The position numbers were made by a program, and so were the translations under genes. A stretch of DNA of 64,000 nucleotides from Streptomyces sp. cg36 (GTDB taxonomy: Bacteria; Actinomycetota; Actinomycetes; Streptomycetales; Streptomycetaceae): the NCBI RefSeq assembly GCF_041080675.1, contig NZ_CP163520.1, forward strand, positions 2,480,001 to 2,544,000. The letters are read 5' to 3'. This document shows, in pieces, positions 16,021 through 27,000 of this stretch (its first letter is position 1; each line of letters starts with the position of its first letter). The notes below the pieces were generated by a model. It saw nothing but the letters and a program-made list of their open reading frames with translations. It was not told the origin of the DNA and made no database searches.

Positions 16021-17990
16021 CCACGACCATGGGCGCGGAGCGCCCCACCGACCCGGAGGAGCCGGACGGCGGACCGGCCGCGGCGGCCCCCGGGCCCGCC
16101 GCCCCGACCGAGCGGGCCCGGACCGGGAAGGCCGGCCCCGAGGACGCCCCGCCCGAGGGCGCCCGGCTCGCCGCCACGAAGCCCGCGGGCCCCGGCGCCG
16201 GCGACCCCTTCGACAGCGACACCCTGCCCGTACCGCACGGCGCCACCCGCGCGCTGCTGCGCGATCTGCTGCGGCCGATGCGGGGGCGGGTGGCGCTCAC
16301 GGTGCTGCTGGTGCTGCTCCAGCAGGCCGCGGTGCAGGCCGGGCCGCTGCTGGTGGCGTACGCCATCGACCGGGGCGTGCCCGCGTTCCGCGACGACGAC
16401 CACGGGCCGCTGATCGCGGTCGCGGCCGGATATCTGCTGTGCGCGCTGGGCTCGGGCCTGCTCCAGTACGCGTTCATCGGCACCTCGACCCGGGTCGGCC
16501 AGGACGTCCTGCTCGATCTGCGCGGGCGGATCTTCCGGCACGCGCAGGCGCTCAGCGTGGACTTCCACGAGCGCTACACCTCGGGCCGCCTGATCTCCCG
16601 CTCCACCTCCGACGTGGAGTCGCTGCGCGAGCTCCTCAACGAGGGCCTCCAGGAGCTGATCGGCGTCGTCCTCTCGGCGGTCTACATCTGCGCCATGCTG
16701 CTCTGGCTGGACTGGGGCATCGGCGCGGTCGCGGTGGCCTCGTACGCGCCGCTGCACCTGCTGATCCGCCGCTACCGGCGCCGCGCCTCGGTGGCGTTCG
16801 ACGCCCGGTCCACCGCCATCGCGGCGGTGATCGTGAAGTTCGCGGAGACCCTGAACGGCATCCGCCCGGTCCAGGCGTTCCGCCGCGAGAAGGCCAACGA
16901 CGCCGAGTTCGAGAAGCTCAACCACGTCCACGAGCGCGCCAACGGCGACGCGATCCTGGAGATGGCGCAGTACGTGGTGGGCTCCCGGCTGGTGGCCAAC
17001 ACCGCCGTCGCCGCGATGGTGCTGTGGGGCGCCTACCGGGTCGCCGACGGCACCCTCGCGCTCGGGGTGCTGGCCGCGGCCGTGCTGTACGTACGGCGGC
17101 TGTACGACCCGATCGACCGGCTGGGGATGTTCCTCAACTCCTACGAGGCCGCCGTCTCCTCGCTGGGGAAGATCGCCGGTCTGCTCGCCCAGACCCCGAC
17201 CGTGCCCGAGCCCGAGCACCCGGTGCCGCTGCCGGAGCGGCGCGGCGAACTGCCGGGCCGCGACGTCGTGTTCGAGGGCGTGGGCTTCTCCTACCGCACG
17301 GGCGGCGAGGTGCTGCCGCGCTTCGACCTGACGATCCCGGCCGGGCAGACGGTGGCCGTGGTGGGCTCGACCGGCGCGGGCAAGTCCACGCTCGCCAAGC
17401 TGCTGGCCCGCTTCTACGACCCGACGGCCGGGGACGTCCTGCTCGACGGCGTGGACCTGCGCGACCTCGCGGTGCGGGAGCTGCGGCGCGGGGTGGTCAT
17501 GGTCACCCAGGAGGCGTTCCTCTTCTCCGGCACGGTCGCCGACAACATCGCCATCGGCCGCCCGGACGCCACCCGCGAGGAGATCGAGCGCGCCGCGAAG
17601 GCGATCGGCGCGCACGACTTCATCGCGGGGCTGCCGGACGGGTACGACACGGACGTGCGCAAGCGCGGCGGCCGGATCTCGGCCGGGCAGCGCCAGCTGG
17701 TCGCGTTCGCCCGCGCGCTGCTCGCCGACCCGGCGGTGCTGATCCTGGACGAGGCGACCTCGTCCCTGGACATCCCCGGGGAGCGGGCGGTGCAGCGGGC
17801 GATGCACACGGTCCTGCGCGGGCGCACGGCCGTGGTGATCGCCCACCGGCTGTCGACGGTGGAGATCGCCGACCGGGTCCTGGTGATGGAGCACGGCCGG
17901 ATCGTGGAGGACGGCTCCCCGGCCGAACTCATCGCGGGCACGGGCCGGTTCGCCGATCTGCACCGGGCGTGGCGGGAGAGCCTGGCGTAG
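16017..17990 (+). CDS. ABC exporter half-transporter, catalytic NBD
   Basis: 657 residues from a GTG overlapping the previous stop. A Pro/Ala/Glu-rich N-terminal extension of about 75 residues is probably disordered. A six-helix membrane domain and an NBD follow. The NBD has Walker A GSTGAGKST, Q-loop VTQEAFLFS, Walker B plus catalytic Glu (E579, ILDEATSSLD) and H-loop AHRLS. Its signature is RISAGQRQ rather than LSGGQ. Together with the previous protein it should form a heterodimeric exporter with one consensus and one degenerate ATP site. Substrate unknown; lipid or drug export is typical of the class. Confidence 0.93.
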   Translation: MTTTMGAERPTDPEEPDGGPAAAAPGPAAPTERARTGKAGPEDAPPEGARLAATKPAGPGAGDPFDSDTLPVPHGATRALLRDLLRPMRGRVALTVLLVLLQQAAVQAGPLLVAYAIDRGVPAFRDDDHGPLIAVAAGYLLCALGSGLLQYAFIGTSTRVGQDVLLDLRGRIFRHAQALSVDFHERYTSGRLISRSTSDVESLRELLNEGLQELIGVVLSAVYICAMLLWLDWGIGAVAVASYAPLHLLIRRYRRRASVAFDARSTAIAAVIVKFAETLNGIRPVQAFRREKANDAEFEKLNHVHERANGDAILEMAQYVVGSRLVANTAVAAMVLWGAYRVADGTLALGVLAAAVLYVRRLYDPIDRLGMFLNSYEAAVSSLGKIAGLLAQTPTVPEPEHPVPLPERRGELPGRDVVFEGVGFSYRTGGEVLPRFDLTIPAGQTVAVVGSTGAGKSTLAKLLARFYDPTAGDVLLDGVDLRDLAVRELRRGVVMVTQEAFLFSGTVADNIAIGRPDATREEIERAAKAIGAHDFIAGLPDGYDTDVRKRGGRISAGQRQLVAFARALLADPAVLILDEATSSLDIPGERAVQRAMHTVLRGRTAVVIAHRLSTVEIADRVLVMEHGRIVEDGSPAELIAGTGRFADLHRAWRESLA

Positions 17991-18506
17991 GGGCGGCCCT
18001 TGCGGACCCCGCCCGGGTCGCGGGGCGCGGCACGCGCGTCCGCGGCGCGGGACCGCCCGCCGGGGCGCGGCGCCCCGCGCCCGCCCGGTGGCGGTGCGCC
18101 GCGGCGCCGCGCACCCCGGCCGGAACGCCACATCCGTCACACCGTCCGCCATGCGGACACCGGGTGGAGCAAGTGCGGAGGCTGATTGCGGCCATTGTGA
18201 GGATCGTCTTCCGCGGCCCTCACGATGGCCGTTCACGCTGGTGGCGCACGGTGCGTATCCGGACACTCCCCTCTATCCGGTCGCCCCCGACTCCCCGATT
18301 GCGCCCAGGTGTTGACCCACGAAACGTTCGCTTAACGAACGGGGGCCCGCGCACAACGAACGATTTCCAGCCAAGTTCTTGACGCGCTCCTGACAGCACT
18401 CGGCCACTCCTGGCACTCTCTCCCCGATCCAAGAACCACTGCTCCGCATGCTCCAGCCGGACGGCCTCACCCAGCCGCCGGTACCCCCCTCGCAGAAGGA
18501 GTTCGC
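17991..18506. other. 516-bp intergenic region before the protease gene
   Basis: The first 190 bp are extremely GC-rich with no convincing gene. The terminator-like inverted repeat at 18189-18231 follows. The last 200 bp are less GC-rich and should carry the protease promoter: an inverted repeat CGTTCG/CGAACG (18325-18330 with 18336-18341) and a TTGACG at 18379-18384 are visible. I could not settle a matching -10. Confidence 0.6.
18189..18231. terminator. Inverted repeat after the ABC exporter pair
   Basis: CGGCCATTGTGAG (18189-18201) pairs with CTCACGATGGCCG (18219-18231) over 13 positions with one G-U pair and a 17-nt loop. A terminator of the exporter transcript is the simplest reading; an operator of the downstream protease is possible. 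Confidence 0.45.
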
Positions 18507-20549
18507 GTGAGATCCACGCACCGTCGTCGTGCCACCGCCACCGCCGCCCTGCTCTCCGCAGCCGCCATGCTCACCGTCGGAGTCCAGGCCGCCAGCGCCA
18601 GCGCACGCCCCGACGACTCCGCGTCCGCCAAGGCCCTCAAGGCCCAGGCCGTACGCAACCCGGGCGCCCTGCCCGCCAAGCTCTCGCCCTCACAGCGCGC
18701 CGAGCTGATACGCCAGGCCGACGGCAAGGCGGCCACCACCGCCAAGCAGCTGGGCCTGGGCGCGCAGGAGAAGCTCGTCGTCCGGGATGTGATCAAGGAT
18801 CAGAACGGCACCACCCACACCCGCTACGAGCGCACCTACGCCGGTCTGCCGGTCCTCGGCGGCGACCTCGTCGTCGACGCCTCGGCCGCCGGCGCCCCCC
18901 AGGGCGTCATCAAGGCGAACCGCGCCGAGCTGAAGAACATCGCCACCACCGCCAAGCAGGGCCCGGCCGGCGCGCAGAAGCAGGCCCTCGCCGCCGCCGC
19001 CGACAAGGGCGCCAAGAAGGCCACCGCCGACCGCGCCCCGCGCAAGGTCGTCTGGATGGCCAAGGGCACCCCGACCCTCGCGTACGAGACCGTCGTCGGC
19101 GGGCTCCAGGAGGACGGCACCCCGAACCAGCTGCACGTCATCACGGACGCCGCCACCGGCGCCAAGCTGTACCAGTGGCAGGGCATCGAGACCGGTGTCG
19201 GCAACACCCACTACAGCGGCCAGGTCACCCTCGGCACCACGCAGTCGGGCTCGAACTACACCCTGACCGACGGCGGGCGCGGCGGCCACAAGACGTACAA
19301 CCTGAACCACGGCTCGTCCGGCACCGGCAGCCTGTTCACCCAGACCAACGACACCTGGGGCGACGGCACCAACTCCAACGCCGCCACCGCGGGCGCCGAC
19401 GCCGCCTACGGCGCGGGCGAGACCTGGGACTTCTACAAGAACGTCTTCGGCCGCAGCGGCATCCGCGGCGACGGCGTCGGCGCGTACTCCCGGGTCCACT
19501 ACGGCAACGCGTACGTCAACGCGTTCTGGGACGACAGCTGCTTCTGCATGACGTACGGCGACGGCTCGGGCAACAACGACCCGCTGACCGCGCTGGACGT
19601 GGCCGGCCACGAGATGACGCACGGCGTCACCTCCAACACGGCGGGCCTGGAGTACAGCGGCGAGTCCGGCGGCCTCAACGAGGCGACCTCGGACATCTTC
19701 GGCACCGCGGTCGAGTTCTACGCCAACAACGCGTCGGACCCGGGCGACTACCTCATCGGCGAGAAGATCAACATCAATGGCGACGGCACCCCGCTGCGCT
19801 ACATGGACAAGCCGAGCAAGGACGGCGGCTCCGCCGACTCCTGGTACTCCGGCGTCGGCAACCTGGACGTCCACTACTCCTCCGGCCCGGCGAACCACTG
19901 GTTCTACCTGGCCTCCGAGGGCAGCGGCACCAAGGTCATCAACGGCGTGACCTACAACTCGCCGACCTCCGACGGCCTGCCGGTCACCGGCATCGGCCGC
20001 GACAAGGCCCAGCTGATCTGGTACAAGGCGCTGACCACCAAGTTCAACTCCAGCACCGACTACGCGGGCGCCCGCGCGGGCACCATCGCCGCGGCGACCG
20101 AGCTGTACGGTGCGGGCAGCGCCGAGGTCAACAACATCACCGACGCCTGGGCGGCCATCAACGTCGGCGCCCGCCACGGCGGCGGCGGCGACCCGGGCGG
20201 CAAGGTCTTCGACAACGACACCAACGTCAACATCCCGGACTCCCCGGGAGCGGCGGTCACCTCGTCGGTCAACGTCACCGGGATCACGGGCAACGCGCCG
20301 AGCGCCCTCAAGGTCGGTGTGAAGATCGTCCACACCTACATCGGCGACCTCCAGGTCGACCTGGTGGCCCCCGACGGCACGGTCTACCCGCTGAAGGCCA
20401 CGGGCACCGGCGGCTCGACCCACAACATCGACGCCACGTACACCGTGAACGCCTCCTCGGAGGTCGCCAACGGCACCTGGAAGCTGAAGGTCCAGGACAA
20501 GGCGCGGTACGACACGGGCTACATCGACGACTTCAAGCTCACGTTCTGA
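18507..20549 (+). CDS. Secreted thermolysin-like neutral metalloprotease (M4) with P-domain
   Basis: 680 residues from a GTG with AAGGAG 5 nt upstream. It is a prepro-enzyme: signal peptide (about 1-32), a FTP/PepSY-type propeptide (about 60-220), and an M4 catalytic domain with zinc motif H368-EMT-H372 and third ligand E392 in GGLNEATSD. A C-terminal proprotein-convertase P-domain starts at about 560 (GKVFDNDTNVNIPDSPG to the end). It is secreted and degrades extracellular protein, as expected for saprophytic growth or aerial mycelium formation. It is flanked by its own promoter region and a strong terminator. Confidence 0.96.
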   Translation: MRSTHRRRATATAALLSAAAMLTVGVQAASASARPDDSASAKALKAQAVRNPGALPAKLSPSQRAELIRQADGKAATTAKQLGLGAQEKLVVRDVIKDQNGTTHTRYERTYAGLPVLGGDLVVDASAAGAPQGVIKANRAELKNIATTAKQGPAGAQKQALAAAADKGAKKATADRAPRKVVWMAKGTPTLAYETVVGGLQEDGTPNQLHVITDAATGAKLYQWQGIETGVGNTHYSGQVTLGTTQSGSNYTLTDGGRGGHKTYNLNHGSSGTGSLFTQTNDTWGDGTNSNAATAGADAAYGAGETWDFYKNVFGRSGIRGDGVGAYSRVHYGNAYVNAFWDDSCFCMTYGDGSGNNDPLTALDVAGHEMTHGVTSNTAGLEYSGESGGLNEATSDIFGTAVEFYANNASDPGDYLIGEKININGDGTPLRYMDKPSKDGGSADSWYSGVGNLDVHYSSGPANHWFYLASEGSGTKVINGVTYNSPTSDGLPVTGIGRDKAQLIWYKALTTKFNSSTDYAGARAGTIAAATELYGAGSAEVNNITDAWAAINVGARHGGGGDPGGKVFDNDTNVNIPDSPGAAVTSSVNVTGITGNAPSALKVGVKIVHTYIGDLQVDLVAPDGTVYPLKATGTGGSTHNIDATYTVNASSEVANGTWKLKVQDKARYDTGYIDDFKLTF

Positions 20550-20577
20550 CGGTCAGGCGGCTGACCGGAACGTGAAA

Positions 20578-20610
20578 GGTGCCCGGACCCCCACAAGGGG
20601 TCCGGGCACC
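20578..20610 (+). terminator. 14-bp hairpin after the metalloprotease gene
   Basis: Perfect stem GGTGCCCGGACCCC/GGGGTCCGGGCACC (20578-20591 with 20597-20610, loop CACAA), 28 bases past the stop. It also lies beyond the minus-strand immunity gene end (20643), so it may serve both directions. Confidence 0.85.
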
Positions 20611-20642
20611 ACTCGTTTCCGGCTCCGGCCGGGTGCCGGGGG

Positions 20643-21002
20643 CTAGTCCCCGGCGGCCCGGGCGGCCGTCACGTAGTCCCGGAGCATCGCCTCGAACTCG
20701 TCCGCCGCGATGTCACAGTCCTCGAACTGCCCGTACAGGTCGGTCAGCCGCACGGTGCCGGCCGAGACGCGCTCGGCCCCGGCGCTCGCGGTGGAGAGGG
20801 TGAACCCCGACCCCCACCGCGCCGAGTCGGCGCGCCAGGCCGCCAGGTACGTCTCGGCGGCGCCCGCCGAGGCGATCCCCAGCAGGAGCGTCTCCACCGC
20901 CCGCCGCAGGTTCTCGTCCGCGGCGGGCTCCCTGGACGGGACCCAGTCCTCGTCCTCGTCCAGGGCGAACGTCCACACGGCCGGAGTGAGGGGCCGGCCC
21001 AT
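20643..21002 (-). CDS. Putative immunity protein for the Rhs-EndoU toxin
   Basis: 119 residues from the ATG at 21002, which overlaps the toxin stop by one base (TGATG); a GTG one codon earlier is also possible. It is small, soluble-looking and acidic (DEDEDW, EDCDIAADEFE), with no signal peptide or membrane segment. I do not recognise the family. Immunity function is inferred from the context: it is directly downstream of, and translationally coupled to, a polymorphic toxin whose C-terminal nuclease domain is Lys-rich. It would act in the cytoplasm by binding the EndoU domain. Confidence 0.65.
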   Translation of the reverse strand: MGRPLTPAVWTFALDEDEDWVPSREPAADENLRRAVETLLLGIASAGAAETYLAAWRADSARWGSGFTLSTASAGAERVSAGTVRLTDLYGQFEDCDIAADEFEAMLRDYVTAARAAGD

Positions 21003-24000
21003 CACTTGCCCTTCGGGAAGAAGGTCGAGGGCCGGTAGGTGCCGTCCTCCCCCTTCTCCAGGAAGCCCTGCATCTTCACTCCTCTGTGCGTGCCCGTCAC
21101 CCGGGTGTTGCCGTACTTGTACTTGCCGGAGCAGAACAGCTTGGCCCCGGCCTCCATGATGTCATCGGCCGTCCAGTCCTGCGGGAAGAAGGTCTGGCCC
21201 GCCGAGCCCTGTTTCTCCAGCTGGGTGCCGTCGTCGCGGATGGCGCCGACCTTGCCGTTGCCCTCTCCGTTGGCGCCGCGGACGGTCACGGAGCCGTCGG
21301 CGTTGGTGTGCATCTCGCCGTTGATGTAGCGGTTCGCCGGGATGCCGCCGGACTGCTTGGGGTGCAGGTGCCACCCGCCGAAGGCGCCCTTGTCGTTGAC
21401 GTCGCCGTTCAGGACGTGCCCCCGGGTCTTCGCCGAGATCGTGGCGTCCACGTTGGCCGGGGCGTTGCAGTTGTGGACGAGCAGCGACTCGTCGCCGACC
21501 GTGACGAAGTAGGTGTGCAGTCCGTCGACGGTCAGGTCGTAGGTGACGGTCGTGGCGCTGGAGAAGGCGCGGGTGTTCAGGACCTCGGCGGTGGCTCCGT
21601 CGAGGGTCTGGATCCGCTGGCCCGGGTGCAGGTCCTTCGCCCGCGTCCACGTCTTGGCGGTGGTCTCGTAGATCTGGTGCAGCGCCGTGGTGTGGAGCGG
21701 CTCGGGGCCCTCCTTGGTGGCGACGGTCAGGTCCACGAAGTCCCGGTCGTGCTTGGTCACATGGACCTCGGTGACCTTGTGGACCTCCTTCTTGTCCTTG
21801 CCCGGCTCGGCGGTCAGGACGAGGTCGCCGACCTTGACCTGGCTGATGGGCCGGGCGGCCCCGCCGGCGAGCACCACCGAGGTCTGCCCGCTGAAGCTGT
21901 GGCACCCGCCGCGGACCTTGCCGCCCACGGCACCGAAGATGCCGCCGAGCGCCGCGCCCGCCGCGGTCGCCTTGACGGCGCCGCTGACGCTGCACCCGTC
22001 CTCGCTGCCCGCACAGGTGGCCCCGTAGTAGGAGCCGCTCTCGGCCGCGCCGGCCGCGATGCCGGACGCCGCGCCGCGCGCCACCGCGCCCAGCGCGCTG
22101 CCCGCCAGGGCCCGGCCGACCGCCGCGCCCGCGCCCATGCCGATCAGGCCGGTGCCGGCGCCGATCGCCGCCGCGCCGAGGAAGCCGCCCAGGGTGTGGG
22201 GGCCGTCGCTCATCGCGTAGCCGACCGCGTTGGCCAGCGCTCCGGCGGCGGCGGCGCAGGCGACCGCGCCGACTCCGGCGGTCAGTGCGGTACAGGCGAC
22301 CGCGCCGGCGATGCCGACCACCATCGGCACGATGGTCGAGGCGTGCTGCTTGACGTAGTTGGCGGTCGCCTTCACCGCCTTCTTGACGGCTCTGCCGACC
22401 TTCTTGGCGGCCTTGACCACCTTGTGGGCGACGTGTTTGACCGCCTTGGCGACCCGCTTGACCGCGTGCTTGACGGCCTTGGCGACCTTGTGGACGTAGT
22501 GCTTGACCCGCTTGTACGTCCGCTTGACGTATCTCTTGACCTTCTTGACGGCGTCATGGACGTAGTGCACGGCCTTGCGGACCGCGTGCTTGATCCGGTG
22601 GACCGCCTTCTTGACGGCCTTCTTGATCTTCTTCGCTGCCTTCTTGACGGCCTTGGCGACGTGCTTGACGGCCTTCTTGGTCTTGTGCCAGGCCGACTTG
22701 GCGACGTGCTTGACCTTCTTCTTGAACTTCTTCCAGGCGCCGCCGAAGCTCCAGTGACCGGTGGGGTCGGTCATGGTCATCGGGTTGTCGTCGCCGTAGG
22801 CGAACCTGTTGGCGCCGATGGAGGCCGCGTCGTCCGAGACGTCCGCGGTGTCGCGGTCGCCGAACCGGCCGGTCTGCGGCGAGTACCAGCGCGCCGCCAT
22901 GTTGACCTTGGCGGTCTCCGGGTCGGTCCAGCCCGACTGGTAGCCCAGGCGGCCCAGCATGGTGCTGGACTGCTGGACCTTTCCGAACGGCGAGTAGGTG
23001 GTCGAGCCGCTGAGCGCCTCGCCGCCCGCCGTGAACTGGCCGATCACGTCGTCGTGGAGATCGGTCAGCACCAGCGCGGAGCTCGTGCCGTCCTTCACAC
23101 CGACCAGCGAGCTGTCGGCGTTGCGGCTGTAGGTCGCCGAACCGTCGGAGGCCACGTCGTTGCCGGTGCCGCTGTAGGCGAACCGGAACACCGCCACCAT
23201 GCCGGGGTCGTTGGCCGACAGGACCCGGTCCAGACCGTCGTAGGTGTAGGTCCGGTCGCCCTCGTTGATCACGCGGTTGAAGGCGTCCGACTTCATCGCG
23301 GTCTGCTTGCCCGCCTCGTCGGTGAGCGTGCTCATCGTGCCGCGGGCGGTGTAGGTGTAGCTGTTGTGCCCGTCCGAGGTGAGCTCGTTGCGGGCGTCGT
23401 AGGTGTACGTGTCGCCGCCCACGCGCGTCCGGTTGCCGGAGGCGTCGTAGCCGTAGCTCTCCGTCGCCGTCCCGTTGTTCCAGGAGGACAGGCGGTCGGC
23501 CCAGTCGTAGGTGTAGGTGTTGGCGGAGGCCCCGGCCACCCCGGTGGTGGTCTTCGACGTCTCGTTGCCGTTCGCGTCGTAGCCGTAGCTCACCGAGGCC
23601 AGCGTCTTGCCGGCCGGGGAGGTCAGGGTGTCCGACTTGAGCTGCTCCAGGGCGTCGTAGCCGAAGGCGCGCTTGGCCTTGCCGGTGCCGTAGTCGATCG
23701 ACTTGACGTTGCTGTTGACGTCGTAGCCGTAGGTCAGCGTGGAGCCGGTGGCGCCGTCGTTGACCGTGGAGAGACGGCCGTCGGTGTCGTAGCCGTAGGT
23801 CGACGTGCCCGCGGCGTCCGTCCGCGAGGTCATCCCGCCGTCGCCGTCGTAGGCGAAGGAGGAGGTGCCGGACGGGCCGGTGGTCGACAGCAGCTGACCG
23901 CGGTCGTCGTAGCCGAAGGTGTCCTTCCCGGTGTCGGAGTCGGTGCCGGTCACCGAGGTGATCCGGTCGTCCGGGTCATAGGTGTAGGTGTGGTCGGCGG

Positions 24001-27000
24001 TGGCGGCCTCGGCGCCGGTGCCGGTCTGCCGGGTGAGGCGGCCCTTCGCGTCGTACTCGCTGACGACCTTCACACCGCCCGGTGAACGCTGCTCGCGGAC
24101 CTGGCCGTTGGCGTCGTAGACCTGGGTGAAGGTGCGGTCGGCCGCGTCCGGGTGGGCCGGGGTGGCGGGCTCGATCGAGGACTCCTCCAGACCCCAGGAG
24201 TTGTACGTGGTCAGGAACGGGTTGCCCCGGCCGTCGGTGGTGCGGGTGCGGTGGCCGCCGATGTCGTACCCGAAGGTCGTGGTGATCGACTCGGTCGCGG
24301 AGACCGGCTGCACGGCCTTGGTGACCAGACCCGTGGGGTCCACCGTGAAGTTGGTGGTGTGCCCGCGGAAGTCGGTCGTCGAGACCGCGTTGCCCATCCG
24401 GTCGTAGGTCGCGCCGGTGGTGCGCAGCACCGCGCCGCCCGCGTCCAGGTCGCTGATGGAGGCCAGCTCGCCGTAGCCGTTGTAGGTGTTCCGGGTCGAG
24501 GTCCCGTCCGGGTCCGTGGACGTCAGCAGCTGCCCGTCCTGGTCGTACGTGAACCGCGTGGTGTTGCCGACCCCGTCCGTGGTGGAGGTGACCTCGCCGA
24601 GCGCGTTGTACCCGTAGGACTCGCTCACCCCGGCGGGGCTGACGTGCTGGGACAGCTGCTGCCCGGGCGCGTCGTAGGAGTTGATCGCCGTGTAGGCGCG
24701 CCGGGTGGGCTGGCGCACGATGTCCGTGCTGGTGAGCTCGCGGCCCAGGTAGTCGTAGGTCGACTCCTGGCGCGCCCCGTTGGGCCGGGTCGCCGAGAGC
24801 TGGTCGCCGTTGGTGTCGTAGGTGTACCTGGTGGTGTCGCCGCCCGGCTCCTTCACCGCGGCCAGATCGCCCAGCTGGGTGTAGGTGTACTCGGTGCGGT
24901 TGCCCAGCGCGTCGACCTCCGCGGAGACCTGGCCGAGGTGGTTGTACTCGTTCCAGGACACCGACTTGACCGGTGCCGGGGCGCCCGGCGCGGTGTAGTC
25001 GGGGAGCGTCGTGGACGCCTCCTGGCCCTCGCCGTCGTAGGCGGTCACCGTGACGTTGCCGAGCGGGTCCGAGGACTCGGTCTGCTCGCCGAAGGTGTTG
25101 TAGCCGGTGAGCGAGACCGGGCGGACCGACGAGGGGGTGCCGCCGTTCTGCTCGGCGTTCACGGCCGGCTCGGTCACGCTGGTCTGCTGGCCCGACTCGT
25201 CGTAGCCGTAGTCCGTCGTGTTGCCGTTGGCGTCGGTCACCGCGAGCGGCATGCCGCGCTGGTCCAGCTTCCAGCTGGTGGTGCGCACCGAACTGCCCGC
25301 GGCGGGCAGCGTCTTGCCGTAGACGCCCGAGACCTGGGTCGCGGTGAGCGCCTCGCCGTAGACCTGGACGTCGGCGAGGGAACCCTTGTGGAACTCGCCC
25401 TGCGTGCCGCCCGACATGCGGCGGCCGATCTGGAGCGGGCCGGTGGCCTCCCAGGAGCCGCTGTAGGGGGTGGTCGCCTTGAGCGCGCCGTTGACGTACA
25501 GCCGGATCTCCCCGGCCGCCGCGTCGTAGACACCGGTCAGATGCGTCCAGGTGTTGGCCGTCACCGCCGCCGTGCCGGAGGTGGCACGGGCCAGGGTCGG
25601 GTTGGCCTGGTCGCCGGAGGTGCGGTTGAAGGACCAGCCGTACGCCGTCGAGTAGTACAGCTGGAAGCCGTGGTCGGCCTTGCCGTCCTGCGAGACGAAC
25701 GTGTGGTTGGCGGTGGTGTCGGCCAGCTTCACCCAGGTGGAGACGGTGAAGCCGCCGTTGGTGTTGACCGCGGGGCCGGCGCCCTGGCCGTAGGCGTTCG
25801 CGGTGCCGTCGAAGACCGCGCTGCCGCCCTGCTCGGTGGAGCGGGTCACGCCGGAGCCGAAGGTGACCTTGTTGTTGCCGCCGGAGGAGTCCGCCGCGTT
25901 GGTCCCGCTGGTCTCGTTCAGCTTCCAGCGGCCGATGGGGGCGGTGGTGCCGTCGTGGACGGTGTTGCCGGTGACGTTGCCGAGCGCGTCGTAGCGCGTG
26001 TCGGTGGTGCTGGTGTCGCCGGTGGGGTCGTAGTCCGTCTCGGAGACGACGTTGTCGTCCGGGTCGTAGGAGACCTTGTTGGTCCGGGCGAGGCCGCCCG
26101 GGTCCATGGTGGTCGACGTGGTGCGGTCGGCGGCGTCCACCGTGAACGAGGTGGTCGTGGTGCCGTCGTTGGTGACCTGCTTGACCAGGTTCCCGGCCGC
26201 GTCATAGGTGTTCGCCTGCTCGGTGAACGCCTTGCCGTTCTGCGGGTCGCTGCGCACCACCGTGGCCGAGAGGCCGTCGTCGGTGTAGGTGTACGCGGTG
26301 ACCCAGCCCATGGCGTCGGTGATCGACGCGAGCCGCCCCGCCGGGTCGTACGCCCGCGACTCCTGCACCAGCTTCGTCGGGGACGACGGGCTGTTGGGGT
26401 CGCCGGTGTAGTTGAGCAGGCTCGTGGTGAGCGGCTTGCCCTCGGCGTCGAAGGTGTACTCGTTGACGTTCCCGACCGGGTCCGTCTCCTTGACCTTGTT
26501 GCCGTAGACGTCGTACTCGAACGCCGTGACGTCGCCGCCCGGATCCGTCCGGGTGGCGACCCGGTTGTACGCGTCGTACGTCATCGCGGTCGTCCGGGAG
26601 GCGTCACCGCCCGAGGCGTCCGCGACCGTCTGGGACTGGACGTTGCCGTCCGGGTCGTAGACGGTCGTCGACTTCGCCTGGTGGACGGCGCCGGTGACCC
26701 GGTTGGTGACCTTGGGGCTGAGCTCCGAGACGACCTGGTCGTCCTTGTCGTAGCCGAGCGTGGTCGTCAGACCCGCCGGATAGGAGTCGGAGACCTCGGT
26801 CCTGGTGACCTGGCGGCCCAGGTTGTCGTACGTGTACTTCACCGAGGCGCCGTTGGCGTCGGTGGCCTGCGCCAGGTCGCCGTTCTTGAAGTAGGTGTAC
26901 GAGGTGGTGCGCCCGCCGGGCGTGCGCACCGAGGCGACGAGTCCGGCCGGGGCGTAATTGGTGCCGCCCTCGGCCGCGACCGTGGTCGCGGTGGTGTACG

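Noticed and set aside
18000..18185. Small GC-rich ORFs after the ABC exporter pair
   Set aside because: Composition is Arg/Pro/Gly/Ala only, with no ribosome site or homology features; treated as intergenic.
22340..22740. Repeated DNA motif suggesting a tandem-repeat or CRISPR-like array
   Set aside because: The repeats are the AAG-rich codons of the Lys/His protein tract in the Rhs gene; spacing is irregular and the frame is maintained.
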